Shown here: positions 5,793 to 14,976 of the stretch, one piece after another
How the letters are laid out: every line of letters begins with the position of its first letter
Position numbering within the stretch: position 1 is the stretch's first letter
DNA from: Bdellovibrionales bacterium
Lineage (GTDB): Bacteria > Bdellovibrionota > Bdellovibrionia > Bdellovibrionales > UBA1609
Assembly: GCA_019695175.1 (NCBI GenBank)
Contig: JAIBAM010000008.1
Coordinates: 1-64,000 of the forward strand
DNA length: 64,000 nt
Direction: 5' to 3'
Position numbers and translations under genes: made by a program
The notes under the pieces: generated by a model
What the model was told of the DNA's origin: nothing
Databases searched by the model: none
Seen by the model: only the letters and a program-made list of their open reading frames with translations

Positions 5793-8027
5793 TCAGAGTT
5801 GCTTTAAAGTCTCCAGCCTAGCGAGTTTTTCTTGGTTGCCTACCACCCAAATAATATCTCCCACCTCAATATAAAGTTGGGATTCAGGATTTAGGATTCG
5901 ATAACCTTTTCTTTCAATGCCAACAACAAGACCATCAATTTTTTCTCGTAATCCAGAGTTACGAATGGATTTTCCAACTAACTCCATCCCAACTTGAACT
6001 TCAAATTGATGCAGACCATAGTTTTTAGGTTTTTTTTCTGCGTGCGAATTCACGTTTGAATGCAGATATTTACTAAATTGAGCAATCTGGTCATCAGTTC
6101 CAATAATGGAAATTCGGTCACCAGGGTAAATAACTTCTTCACCTCTGGGAGCAGGCAAAGAATACTCTCCCCGTTCAACTAAGGCCACAGTGATTCCCAT
6201 TTTTTCCCGTAAAGCCAACTGAGTCAGATTTTTTCCATTGAGTTGAGAATGAGCAGGAATTTTAAATTGGACTAAATGAGCGTCCCAGGGAGCCAATCGA
6301 GGGGTTTCTGAAGTCACCTCATGATTTTTTTCTCCCAATAAATTGTAGACAAATCGATGCTCAAACCAGGCGTATATTTTTTTGAGGTATTTGGATAATA
6401 TTACTAAGCCAATTAACATCAATATGACAATGAGGATGATGAACGTCTTAACTTCCACAAACTGAGAAGCCAAAGATAATAACAACACCAATCCTGTTAG
6501 ATACCTCAGTCCCTCAAAAACAAGGTAAAGCAGTTTGTAGTCTTGATTTTTTAATAAATGATAATCATTTTTGATCTTAATTCTTCGACTTACCAAAGCC
6601 CAAAAAAATGGAGCCGCTGCCATCAAAGTAGTTAGAAGAGAAATAAAGTTGATCAACGATGTACTACTGAGATAGCGAGTTAAAACCTTTGGCATCAGAT
6701 TGGATAAAAATAAAATAATTGCTGTAATAATCACACTGTTGGTAATAAGAATGGTTGCATAAAAGCGCACTCGACTGTGCCATTCTTTCTTACCAGAAAT
6801 TCTTTGTAAGGCCCCTTGGTATCGCAATAAAATATCTTTAACCCCTTCAGGCAATAAAGTCTCCATCCAAGTTTGAATTCTATCAGTAGAGCGAATCAAG
6901 TAAGGCGTTGAGAAAGTAGTTAAAACAGAAACTCCCACAGCAATCGGATATAAAAACTCACTGGTAACCTTTAGTTTTAATCCCAGGGTAGCGATAATAA
7001 ATGAAAATTCCCCTATTTGGGCCAAACTTAACCCAGCCTGCAAACTATGCCTCAAACTTCTTCCTGCAATCAAAGCCCCTAAGGATGTGGAAAAAATTTT
7101 GCCAAAAATAGTTATACAAGTAATGATGAGAACCTGGGGAGCATACTGAACTAATAGTTTGGGATTGATTAACATACCCACTGAGACAAAAAAAATCGCT
7201 GCGAAGAGATCTTTTACTGATTTTATGATGGATTCAATTCTTTCCGCTTCCTTTGTTTCGGCCAAAATGGAACCCATCATAAAGGCACCTAAAGCGGCGG
7301 AAAACCCTGAATTTGTTGCTAAGACTACTAATAAAAAACACAAACCTAGGGAAATGATAAGTAGGGCTTCATCATTCATATGACGTTGGACTGTACGAAA
7401 CAGGGTAGGCAATACAAAGATTCCAGAAAGAAACCAAATACAAATAAAAAATATTAATTGGATTGTGGATTGAATTAAATAAAATCCGTCTAGTTGTTGG
7501 CTCATAGCTAGTGAAGACAGAATAACTAAGAGTAAAATGGCCACGAGGTCTTCAATAATCAAAATGCCAAAGACCAATGAGACAAAACCCCTTCCTTTAA
7601 CGCCCACCTCCTCAAAGGCTCTTATGATGATCGTTGTTGAAGAAATGGAAAGAATTCCTCCCAAAAAAAGACTATCCATTGTCGACCATCCAAAAAACCG
7701 ACCCGTAAAGTAACCAATAATTATTGTTCCTAGGACTTCAATACTGGCCGTGACCGTGGCCGCCCCGCCCACTTTAACAACCTTTTTAAAACTAAATTCA
7801 AGACCAAGGGCAAATAACAAAAAAATAATGCCGATCTCAGCCCAAGTTTGAATGTTAGGAATATCAGAAATCGTAGGGAAGAAAGAAAAATTAGGACCAA
7901 TTAAAAAACCAGCGATGATATAACCTAAAACCACAGGTTGACCAATCATCTTAAAAAGCACTGTTACAACACTGGCTGTGATTAAAATAATGGATAGATC
8001 TTGAATTAAATGGGGTAAATGAGCCAT
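5793..8027 (-). CDS. CPA2-family cation:proton antiporter (KefB type)
   Basis: The 744-aa inner-membrane protein starts behind AAGGA. Residues 1-380 form a Na_H_Exchanger domain with about 12 helices, typical GQPVVLGYIIAGFLIGP near the start, and repeated G-rich helices. After a second small helical bundle (about 425-545), two RCK_C/TrkA-C domains follow. One covers about 590-660 (GKNLTQLALREKMGITV...PGDRISIIGT) and one about 670-744 (GKSIRNSGLREKIDGLVVGI...VGDIIWVVG). There is no Rossmann NAD-binding RCK_N domain, unlike E. coli KefB/KefC. It probably exchanges K+ or Na+ for protons under ligand control by the RCK_C domains. Divergently transcribed from the dus gene. Confidence 0.85.
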   Translation of the reverse strand: MAHLPHLIQDLSIILITASVVTVLFKMIGQPVVLGYIIAGFLIGPNFSFFPTISDIPNIQTWAEIGIIFLLFALGLEFSFKKVVKVGGAATVTASIEVLGTIIIGYFTGRFFGWSTMDSLFLGGILSISSTTIIIRAFEEVGVKGRGFVSLVFGILIIEDLVAILLLVILSSLAMSQQLDGFYLIQSTIQLIFFICIWFLSGIFVLPTLFRTVQRHMNDEALLIISLGLCFLLVVLATNSGFSAALGAFMMGSILAETKEAERIESIIKSVKDLFAAIFFVSVGMLINPKLLVQYAPQVLIITCITIFGKIFSTSLGALIAGRSLRHSLQAGLSLAQIGEFSFIIATLGLKLKVTSEFLYPIAVGVSVLTTFSTPYLIRSTDRIQTWMETLLPEGVKDILLRYQGALQRISGKKEWHSRVRFYATILITNSVIITAIILFLSNLMPKVLTRYLSSTSLINFISLLTTLMAAAPFFWALVSRRIKIKNDYHLLKNQDYKLLYLVFEGLRYLTGLVLLLSLASQFVEVKTFIILIVILMLIGLVILSKYLKKIYAWFEHRFVYNLLGEKNHEVTSETPRLAPWDAHLVQFKIPAHSQLNGKNLTQLALREKMGITVALVERGEYSLPAPRGEEVIYPGDRISIIGTDDQIAQFSKYLHSNVNSHAEKKPKNYGLHQFEVQVGMELVGKSIRNSGLREKIDGLVVGIERKGYRILNPESQLYIEVGDIIWVVGNQEKLARLETLKQL

Positions 8028-8067
8028 ATATTCCTTTTACTCGAGTCTCATTTTAAAGGCTAAATAA

Positions 8068-9087
8068 ATGAATCAGGAAGTACTATTAAATTTGCTTCAA
8101 CAAAATCCGTTCGCCTTAGCTCCCATGGCAGGGATCTCAGACCGTGCCTTTCGCACTTTTATGCGACAAATGGGGTGTGGAGTTGTTTTTACTGAATTGG
8201 TTTCAGCCACTGGGTTAAAGTTTTCCAGTGAAAAAACCCGTCGACTTATGGAATTCGATCCCCTTCAACATCCCGTGGGCATCCAACTCTTTGGTGAGGA
8301 TCTGGATCACTTGGCCGAGGCCGCAAAAATCGTTGAACAAATGGGTGCAGATTTGGTCGATTTAAATTTTGGCTGTCCGGTTCCTAAAGTGGTTAAAAAA
8401 GGGGGAGGTTCGGCCGTTCTGAAAGATCTGACACAAGTACAAAAAGTGTTTAGAAAAGTTCGAAAAGCTACGGCTATTCCTTTGACTGTGAAGATCAGAA
8501 CTGGATGGGATGAGTCCTCAAGAAATTCTAAGGAAGTGACGCAAGTGGCTTATGATGAAGGACTTACCTGGGTCACGATTCATGGACGAACAAGAGCCGC
8601 TGGTTATTCGGGTTCTGCGGATTGGGACTATATTACTGAAGTTAAAAACAATGCCCGTATTCCTATTATCGGGAATGGAGATCTGACCACAAGTTCCCTG
8701 GCAATCAAACGCCTTACTTCCAGCGGCTGTGAGGGAGTCATGATTGGTCGAGGATGTTTAAAAAATCCTTGGATATTTCAAGAAGCAAAAAATAAATTTT
8801 TGCACCAAAATCTTCCCATTGAAAGGGATTTTCTCAAAGTTTTTGAAAGCTTAGAAGAACACTATGGCAAATGTGTTTCTGAAAAAATTATCTTACTTCA
8901 ACTTAAGAAATTTGCCGCATGGTTTTCTTCTGGATATCCTGAGGCCTCTAACTTTCGAAAAAAAATATTTAATCTCCAAGACCTAACCTCACTAAAATTA
9001 TTTATTAAAGAGTTTTACACCCCGCTAAAAGACCAGGTTCCCCTAGACACATCCGGTGAATCCTTTTTAATGGGAGGTCACGGTTGA
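8068..9087 (+). CDS. dus: tRNA-dihydrouridine synthase
   Basis: This 339-aa FMN enzyme reduces uridines in the tRNA D loop. It shows the Dus signature: FALAPMAGISDRAFR near 15-29, ELVSATGL, VDLNFGCPVPKVVKKGGGSA with the catalytic Cys at about 104, KIRTGWD, TIHGRTRAAGYSG and IIGNGDL near the flavin-phosphate site, and GVMIGRGCLKNPWIF. Length and motifs are closest to the DusB/NifR3 group. It is divergent from the antiporter across 40 bases and followed 44 bases later by an ABC transporter. No fis gene accompanies it. Confidence 0.92.
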   Translation: MNQEVLLNLLQQNPFALAPMAGISDRAFRTFMRQMGCGVVFTELVSATGLKFSSEKTRRLMEFDPLQHPVGIQLFGEDLDHLAEAAKIVEQMGADLVDLNFGCPVPKVVKKGGGSAVLKDLTQVQKVFRKVRKATAIPLTVKIRTGWDESSRNSKEVTQVAYDEGLTWVTIHGRTRAAGYSGSADWDYITEVKNNARIPIIGNGDLTTSSLAIKRLTSSGCEGVMIGRGCLKNPWIFQEAKNKFLHQNLPIERDFLKVFESLEEHYGKCVSEKIILLQLKKFAAWFSSGYPEASNFRKKIFNLQDLTSLKLFIKEFYTPLKDQVPLDTSGESFLMGGHG

Positions 9088-9131
9088 CCTGGCCTTGCTC
9101 CTGAGTGACCATTTCTACATAATATATTTAT

Positions 9132-10046
9132 ATGGATTTGGGAATAGAAGTTCGAGGAGTTCAACATAAATTCAAATCCTCCAAAGGAATTCAACATTTG
9201 AATTTTAACCTGAGACAAGGTCAATGTTTAAGTGTTGTGGGCTCCTTTGGTTCAGGAAAATCCACGACACTTCGCCTGTTGGCAGGAAATCTAGCCCCCT
9301 CCACAGGGGAGATTTTTATACTTGGATTTAATAGTAAAATAAATGCCAAAGAAATTAAGTGTAGTGTGGGTTTTATGCCAGAGCAAAATGGTTTTGATTA
9401 TGAGCTTTCAGCCATGGATAATCTTGTTATCTACGGAAGTTACTTTAATTTTTCCCAGCCCCAAGTAAGAACCCGAGCTCGTCATCTATTAAGACTCTTA
9501 CAGCTTGATGAGTTTAATCATTCTCCAGTATCGATGCTTAGCGGTTCACAACAAAGGCGTTTGGCCTTGGCGTTAGCGCTTCTTATCGATCCTAAGGTTT
9601 TAATTTTGGACATGCCGACCCATGGACTTTCACTTTTTGAAAAAAAATGGTTATGGAAACTTATTGGGGAGCAAATTGGCAATCGTAGAATCACTATCAT
9701 TGCTTCGAATGATTTAAATGAAGTGGAAAAAATCAGCGATGAAGTCATTATTCTTCACAAAGGCAAAGTCGTTTCTCAAGGTTCTCCTCGCGAACTCATT
9801 CAAAATAGTGTGGGGAAAAAGGTGGTGGAGTACAATGTACCAGATCATGATTTAGAGTATCATCTGCGAGCTTTAGAAAAAAAATACCAATATCAAATCT
9901 TAGCACAAAAACTCAAAATTTTTATTCCAGAGCATGTCGATGCGATGACCACTTTACGTTGGGTACCTAGTGAAACAGTCGTCTATAGAGACGCATGCCT
10001 TAGTGATGTTTTCACTAAGGTTGTAGGTTATGATTTGGAAGATTAA
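9132..10046 (+). CDS. ABC transporter ATP-binding protein with degenerate catalytic residues
   Basis: This 304-aa ABC ATPase has Walker A GSFGSGKST (37-45), a Q-loop region VGFMPEQNGF, signature LSGSQQRR (136-143) and Walker B VLILD (156-160). The residue after the Walker B Asp is Met161 (LDMPTHG) instead of the catalytic Glu, and the H-loop reads ASNDLNEVEK with Asn193 where His is usual. The domain is otherwise intact and is followed by a CcmA/NodI-like C-terminal extension. It is paired with an ABC-2 permease two bases downstream. The pair should form an exporter, but hydrolysis is questionable. No strong ribosome-binding site precedes the ATG. Confidence 0.85.
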   Translation: MDLGIEVRGVQHKFKSSKGIQHLNFNLRQGQCLSVVGSFGSGKSTTLRLLAGNLAPSTGEIFILGFNSKINAKEIKCSVGFMPEQNGFDYELSAMDNLVIYGSYFNFSQPQVRTRARHLLRLLQLDEFNHSPVSMLSGSQQRRLALALALLIDPKVLILDMPTHGLSLFEKKWLWKLIGEQIGNRRITIIASNDLNEVEKISDEVIILHKGKVVSQGSPRELIQNSVGKKVVEYNVPDHDLEYHLRALEKKYQYQILAQKLKIFIPEHVDAMTTLRWVPSETVVYRDACLSDVFTKVVGYDLED

Positions 10047-10048
10047 CC

Positions 10049-10855
10049 ATGTATAAAATTTTAAAAAATAGTTGGACTCTTCTTTCCTTTCCGCAATTTG
10101 GTGAAGGTTCATTGAAAGTGATTCTTAGACATAAAACTATTTTTTTTTATCAACCCACAATAAATTTTGTTTTACTTGTTAGCGAACCTTTAATGGTTTG
10201 GGCTGCATTGGGTATAGGATTAGGTTTTTGGATCGGGAAGATTGAGAACCATTCGTACGCTCAGTTTTTAATTCCTGCTTTGGCAGGAATTGTCACTTGT
10301 CTTAATGCTTTTCAAGAGGTCGCATATAATATCAATTTACGATTTAAAGTCTCCCCTAACCATTGGAATATTCTCCAATCTCCTCTTAGAGCAGAGGACG
10401 TGGCTTCAGGAGAAATTCTTTGGGCCACAATAAAAGGAATTCTTTCTGGACTCCTGCTTTTATTTTTAGGCTGTCTCTTCAATGGGTTTAAATTTTCAGT
10501 ACTATACTCGGCTCTTTTAATTTTAATTCCTGGGGCCATTCTTTTTTCATCGACAGCATTGTTGATATTTCTCAATTTAAAAGGTAAAGAAAAAATAGGT
10601 TTAATTTATACTCTCGTTCTGATTCCTTTAGCATTTTTATCTCATTCCTTTTTTCCAACATTTGATCTTTTGGGAAGATTTAAAAATTTTTTATGGATAT
10701 CCCCGTTAGTTCATGTCACCTATCCTTTGCGTAATTTGTGCTGGGATCAGTTTAATTCAATAAACTATTTAAATTTAGCTCTCCTTTGGTTTTTTGCAGG
10801 TGTGTCTTATAACTTAGCACTCAGAAATTTCAATAATAAGATTAATTCGAATTAA
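10049..10855 (+). CDS. ABC-2 type transporter permease
   Basis: The 268-aa integral membrane protein has about six hydrophobic segments arranged as in NodJ/ABC-2 permeases: LVSEPLMVWAALGIGLGFWIG early, LIPALAGIVTCLNAFQEVAYN, GILSGLLLLFLGCLF, and a final HVTYPLRNLCW...LNLALLWFFAGV. It partners the ATPase encoded two bases upstream. Its TAA stop overlaps the stop of the convergent mtgA by two bases. Substrate cannot be told from sequence; NodIJ-like pairs export lipid-linked or small hydrophobic molecules. Confidence 0.8.
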   Translation: MYKILKNSWTLLSFPQFGEGSLKVILRHKTIFFYQPTINFVLLVSEPLMVWAALGIGLGFWIGKIENHSYAQFLIPALAGIVTCLNAFQEVAYNINLRFKVSPNHWNILQSPLRAEDVASGEILWATIKGILSGLLLLFLGCLFNGFKFSVLYSALLILIPGAILFSSTALLIFLNLKGKEKIGLIYTLVLIPLAFLSHSFFPTFDLLGRFKNFLWISPLVHVTYPLRNLCWDQFNSINYLNLALLWFFAGVSYNLALRNFNNKINSN

Positions 10856-11763
10856 AGAGTTTCTTCCTCAGTGGCTTCATCTGAAACGGCGGAATCTTCG
10901 TCTAGCTTGGTGGATTCTTCTTCATAAACCTTATCTAACTGTTCTTGAGTGGGCTCAAAGGGTGTGGACTCTTCATTCAAGGGTGTAGCTGCGACTTCTT
11001 GAAAATCAATTCCGGCCCATGGAAAAGCTCCCATGTATTTTAAAGCCAAAGCCTCTTGCTCTGCAGAGATCTTTTTAAAATTAACCAAGCGATGAACGAT
11101 GGTTTTGACTGCTTTTGTGGCAAAAGGTGACAAACTTTTTCGTATAAAATTTTTGTGATAGTCCTTTGGATTCGGCAGTAAAAAAGCTAAAAATGCACTT
11201 TCTAAAAAATTAAGTTGTGAGGGTTGTTTATTAAAGTAGTATCGCGCTGAATCCTTAATGCCAAAAATACCGGGACCCCACTCCACCACGTTTAAGTAAC
11301 GCTCCAATATTTCTTTTTTACTAAATTTTTTTTCAATTTGGTACGTAATCAAAGCCTCTTTAACTTTCCGCCAAAGGGACTTTTCTTTACTTAAAAAAAC
11401 ATTTTTGGCTAATTGTTGAGTAATGGTAGAGGCGCCACGCTTGTAACCACCTAGTTTGATATTTTGATCCACACTCTTTTTGATTTCATACCAGTCAAAT
11501 CCTTGATGTTGAAAAAAAGCTGCATCTTCGCTGGCAATGATGGCATCTATTAAAGCAGAAGAAATTTGATTGTACCTCACATATTTTGGACTTTGGGGAC
11601 AAAGATTTACTTGATACATCGTGGTGGTTATACACCCTCTCATTTGATCTACGTCCGGAAATCCTTTTAACAACAGTGCAGCTAAAACAAAAAAACACCC
11701 GATGGCGGAGAGCAGAAATAATATCAATACCAAACCAGTTTTAATAAAAATTGATTTTTTCAT
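10852..11763 (-). CDS. mtgA: Monofunctional peptidoglycan glycosyltransferase (GT51)
   Basis: This 303-aa inner-membrane enzyme polymerises glycan strands from lipid II. An N-terminal signal-anchor helix (about 8-32) precedes a GT51 domain with IASEDAAFFQHQGFDW (catalytic Glu-Asp pair, about 77-92), GASTITQQLAKNVFL, KEILERYLNVVEWGPGIFGI and LAFLLPNP. No transpeptidase domain follows. An unusual acidic tail of about 45 residues (rich in E, D, S, T) ends the protein. It begins four bases inside the upstream epimerase stop and was read from the ATG there. MtgA is a family-level call; other GT51 enzymes carry penicillin-binding domains. Confidence 0.9.
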   Translation of the reverse strand: MKKSIFIKTGLVLILFLLSAIGCFFVLAALLLKGFPDVDQMRGCITTTMYQVNLCPQSPKYVRYNQISSALIDAIIASEDAAFFQHQGFDWYEIKKSVDQNIKLGGYKRGASTITQQLAKNVFLSKEKSLWRKVKEALITYQIEKKFSKKEILERYLNVVEWGPGIFGIKDSARYYFNKQPSQLNFLESAFLAFLLPNPKDYHKNFIRKSLSPFATKAVKTIVHRLVNFKKISAEQEALALKYMGAFPWAGIDFQEVAATPLNEESTPFEPTQEQLDKVYEEESTKLDEDSAVSDEATEEETL

Positions 11764-12749
11764 TTAGACTCTAAATATCCATTTTCTTTAATCCAAGCCA
11801 CACTCTTACCTATGACCTCATCTGCATTTTGTGGTTTAAATCCCAATTCTCGACGAGCCTTTCCATGATCAAACCAATGATAAAGAATTGAAGCCCAAGC
11901 GTTTTCACTATTTAAGGGACCTTTTTTCCCATTACTTTCTAAAGTATCACCCACAACTCCTAAGGTTTTAACTACAAAATTAGGTAAATAAATCCATGGC
12001 TCTGAAACACCCGCATGCTTTGCTATAATTTCAAAAAGCCTACGAATGGTGATGTTTTCACCTGAAAGAATGTACCGTTCCCCAGTTCGCCCTTTCTGCC
12101 ATGCAGCTAAAGTTGCCTGGACCACATCTTCCACTCCGACGATGCTCACACCCCCGCTGGTGTAGAAAGGAAATCGACCTTGAGCCACTTTTAGTTGTGT
12201 CTTACGACTTCCCTTTTTAGCGTCACCAGCACCATAAATTGTGGAGGGGTTTACTATAACAGCGTCCACAACTCCATTTTTTGTAAATTCCATAACTCGT
12301 TTTTCAGCTTTCAACTTAGTTTCAAAATATCCCAAATCCAGGTGATGAAGATTGAAGACTGAATCTTCATTCAACGGATTTTTTCCATTAAAACTAGCTC
12401 CAACGGCAACAACAGAACTCATATGTACCAATCTTTTTATTTTTGCAGCTTTGCAAGCCTGAAGTACATTCTCTGTTCCCTTTACATTGACCTGCTCCAT
12501 AAGAGCTCGATCTGCCCTTGAATACCCCACATGTCCCGCCAGATGAAAAACAGAATGAACCCCTTGAAAAGCAGCAATCAAACTTTCGTAGGAGGTCACG
12601 TCCCCAACAACCACTTCTGGTCCAGAAGTCTCTGGCAATACCCCATAGTTTTTTCTTTGAAGAATACGAACGGAATGCCCCTGTTCTAACAGACGTTTTA
12701 CCAACCACCCACCAACAAATCCAGTGGCACCAGTGACCAGGACTTTCAT
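11760..12749 (-). CDS. NAD-dependent epimerase/dehydratase (extended SDR)
   Basis: The 329-aa protein has a Rossmann fold with MKVLVTGATGFVGGWLVKRLL (GxxGxxG at 7-13), VVVGDVTS, a catalytic Ser in MSSVVAVG (about 110-117) and YFETKLKAEK supplying the Tyr-x-x-x-Lys pair (about 142-146). A substrate domain follows (NPSTIYGAGD, GVSIVGVEDVVQATL). Its shape resembles HpnA-like and dihydroflavonol-reductase-like sugar or steroid epimerases. The product acts on an unknown substrate. It overlaps mtgA by four bases, suggesting co-transcription and perhaps an envelope role. Confidence 0.8.
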   Translation of the reverse strand: MKVLVTGATGFVGGWLVKRLLEQGHSVRILQRKNYGVLPETSGPEVVVGDVTSYESLIAAFQGVHSVFHLAGHVGYSRADRALMEQVNVKGTENVLQACKAAKIKRLVHMSSVVAVGASFNGKNPLNEDSVFNLHHLDLGYFETKLKAEKRVMEFTKNGVVDAVIVNPSTIYGAGDAKKGSRKTQLKVAQGRFPFYTSGGVSIVGVEDVVQATLAAWQKGRTGERYILSGENITIRRLFEIIAKHAGVSEPWIYLPNFVVKTLGVVGDTLESNGKKGPLNSENAWASILYHWFDHGKARRELGFKPQNADEVIGKSVAWIKENGYLESK

Positions 12750-12854
12750 CGATGATCCCTGTGTAAATATATTCTATTCATAAAATAACCCTCTCGTTGG
12801 AAATAATTATTATTTAATGTTATCCTAAAGGCATTCCATAAAGGGGGGCATTCT

Positions 12855-13322
12855 ATGGTGAATAAGAGTCTATTGCAAAATATTTACTTATTTAAAAAAA
12901 TGACAAATGAAGAAGTAGAAACCATAGCCTCTTTGAGCGAAATACAACTGTTTAATTTTGGAGAAGAAATTTTCGCTCAACAGGATAGGGCTTTCGCTCT
13001 TTACGTTATAAAATATGGTTCGGTGCGAATCTATCAAAAAAGCAGTTTCGGTGATCTGATCGAGGTGGCCAACTTGGGAACCGGTAGTCACTTTGGTGAA
13101 ATGGGACTGCTTGATAACGAACCTCGTTCTGCGTTTGCCACGTCACTGGAAAAATCTGAAATTGTGGTGATTCCCTATGAAACTTTGCGCAAAGTGCTGG
13201 AGAATCGCCCCGAAATAGCGGTTAAATTTTACCGGGAATTAGCCCTTTTTCTCTGTGGACGTTTACGCATGACTACTCATGATTTAAGTTTTTCCCGAGA
13301 AAAAAATCTGAGTCATTTTTAG
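12855..13322 (+). CDS. Cyclic-nucleotide-binding domain protein
   Basis: This 155-aa single-domain protein follows a strong AAGGGGGG ribosome-binding site. It carries a cNMP-binding beta roll with FGEEIFAQQD, YVIKYGSVRIY and the phosphate-binding cassette GSHFGEMGLLDNEPRSA (about 76-92), where Glu and Arg normally contact the nucleotide. There is no DNA-binding helix-turn-helix, so it is not a classical CRP regulator. It ends 24 bases before motA, suggesting an operon in which it could act as a local signal sensor. Ligand (cAMP or other) is unknown. Confidence 0.85.
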   Translation: MVNKSLLQNIYLFKKMTNEEVETIASLSEIQLFNFGEEIFAQQDRAFALYVIKYGSVRIYQKSSFGDLIEVANLGTGSHFGEMGLLDNEPRSAFATSLEKSEIVVIPYETLRKVLENRPEIAVKFYRELALFLCGRLRMTTHDLSFSREKNLSHF

Positions 13323-13346
13323 TCCCTTCTTTTTGATGAGGAAAAT

Positions 13347-14171
13347 ATGTCACCTACAACAATTTTGGGGTTGCTCCTTGGATTTGGTGGAATTTTAATT
13401 GGAAACATGTTGGAAGGAGGGCATGTCCAGGCACTTTTCCAGTTAGGTGCTGCTCTCGTCGTGCTTGGCGGTACGTGGGGTGCTGTTCTCATCTCCAATA
13501 GAAGTCAGGATATTAGAGCTGGATTTCAATTGCTTGGAAAAATAACTGCCGAAAGAAAAAATACGACATACAATTCTACGGCTCAGGAAATAATTGATTC
13601 AGCTCAAATTGTGCGTAAAGAATCCCTTCTTTCCCTAGAAAATAGAATTCCCCTTTTACCCAACCCATTCATGAAAAATGTTTTTCGCTTTCTCATTGAT
13701 GGCGTCGACGGAGAGACCTTACAACAGATTTTTCAAAATCAAGTTGCCTTAGAGCAAAGAAAACAACTAGACGCCTGTCGTATTTGGTCCGACGCAGGTG
13801 GGTTCTCACCCACCATTGGAATTATCGGAGCGGTTTTAGGTTTAATCCATGTATTAGCCAATCTCACCGACACTACTTCTCTCGGTCATGGAATTGCAAT
13901 GGCTTTTGTCGCCACAATTTATGGAGTGGCGTTTGCCAATCTATTATATTTGCCTCTAGCCAACAAATTGCAAAGACTCATTAAAGAGGAAAGTCAATAC
14001 AAGATGATGATTATTGAAGGAGCCGTGGCCATAGCTAAGGGATTGAATCCTTATTTAGTGCAGGAAAAAATGTTTTCCTACATTCATCGCTCCTCGCTCA
14101 AATCTCCCGTTCCAAATCTCAATTTCGTTAAAAAGAATATGGAATCCAAAGTACAAGCCAATGTAACTTAA
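13347..14171 (+). CDS. motA: MotA/ExbB-type stator subunit
   Basis: The 274-aa membrane protein starts behind GAGGAAA. It has two N-terminal helices (TTILGLLLGFGGILIGNMLEGG; FQLGAALVVLGGTWGAVLI), a cytoplasmic region typical of MotA (GFQLLGKITAERKNT onward, Arg/Glu rich, about 60-150), then two more helices with FSPTIGIIGAVLGLIHVLANL and GIAMAFVATIYGVAFANLLYLPLANKL. With the next gene it should form a proton- or sodium-driven stator that torques the flagellar motor or another rotary machine. Length matches MotA rather than TolQ/ExbB. Operon with the cNMP-binding gene. Confidence 0.9.
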   Translation: MSPTTILGLLLGFGGILIGNMLEGGHVQALFQLGAALVVLGGTWGAVLISNRSQDIRAGFQLLGKITAERKNTTYNSTAQEIIDSAQIVRKESLLSLENRIPLLPNPFMKNVFRFLIDGVDGETLQQIFQNQVALEQRKQLDACRIWSDAGGFSPTIGIIGAVLGLIHVLANLTDTTSLGHGIAMAFVATIYGVAFANLLYLPLANKLQRLIKEESQYKMMIIEGAVAIAKGLNPYLVQEKMFSYIHRSSLKSPVPNLNFVKKNMESKVQANVT

Positions 14172-14182
14172 ATTTTTTATTT

Positions 14183-14956
14183 ATGAATAAAAACGAATTG
14201 AAAACAATTGAAGATGAAAATCTATCCCACGAAGAGTCTCTCACCACCACAGATCGTTGGTTGGTTTCTTATGCTGATTTTATAACTCTTTTATTTGCTC
14301 TTTTTGTCGTTCTTTACGCCACTTCAAACCGTGACCAAGAAAAAACCAAAAAACTTCAAGAGTCTATTAAAAAGTACCTAATTAAGATGGGTTCATCCAC
14401 TGGTTCCAATGGGTCAAAAGTTTCTGTAAATCAAGCTCCTCAATTTGATTCCATCTTAGAGAGCCCTATTAAAAACTTTAATAAAGAAAAAAATGTTCGC
14501 GCAGATTTTTTTGATGAAGTGGAAAAAGTTTTGGATGAATCCCTGACTCCTCAAGAACGGGAAAAATATATTGTCGACCAAGAGCAAGAAGCCATCGGGA
14601 TGAGAATTATCTTATCCAGTGAATCTATTTATGCACAAAATTCAATTAAATTTAATAAACAGGCTGTGCCTTTTATAAAAAAACTAGGTGCAATCATTAC
14701 AAAATTGCAGAGGAAAATTATGATTGAATCCCACGCTTACCAGATGTCCCATATCTCAAAAATGACCTTTCCCTCTTTATGGGAGTTTACTAGTGCCAGG
14801 GCTTCCAATATGGTTCGTTTTTTAATTCAGAATAAAAATACATCTCCTTCTTTATTAGCTCCGGTTGGCCTGGGTGATAGCCGTCCTATCCCAGGTTCTC
14901 AACGACAAAATGAGCGTATTGAACTCGTCGTTCTTGCAGAGGATTTACTTATCTAA
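14183..14956 (+). CDS. motB: MotB-type stator subunit with OmpA peptidoglycan-binding domain
   Basis: The 257-aa protein has a short cytoplasmic N-terminus, one membrane helix with the MotB signature WLVSYADFITLLFALFVVLYA, where the Asp of Y-A-D is the ion-carrying residue (about 32), a linker, and a C-terminal OmpA-like domain (about 140-255). The end of that domain (TSARASNMVRFL...GLGDSRPIPGSQRQNERIELVV) matches the peptidoglycan-binding motif. It lies 11 bases after motA. It anchors the stator to the wall. It converges on the cyclophilin gene. Confidence 0.9.
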   Translation: MNKNELKTIEDENLSHEESLTTTDRWLVSYADFITLLFALFVVLYATSNRDQEKTKKLQESIKKYLIKMGSSTGSNGSKVSVNQAPQFDSILESPIKNFNKEKNVRADFFDEVEKVLDESLTPQEREKYIVDQEQEAIGMRIILSSESIYAQNSIKFNKQAVPFIKKLGAIITKLQRKIMIESHAYQMSHISKMTFPSLWEFTSARASNMVRFLIQNKNTSPSLLAPVGLGDSRPIPGSQRQNERIELVVLAEDLLI

Positions 14957-14976
14957 TATTTTTTATCTAAAAACTT

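Noticed and set aside
5574-5807. A 77-codon rightward open frame beside the antiporter gene.
   Set aside because: No ribosome-binding site, no homology-like composition, runs through the poly-G tract and overlaps the end of a well supported gene.
12394-12708. Cys/Ser-rich 104-codon frame inside the epimerase gene.
   Set aside because: Same strand, shifted frame within a strongly conserved SDR gene; a shadow frame.
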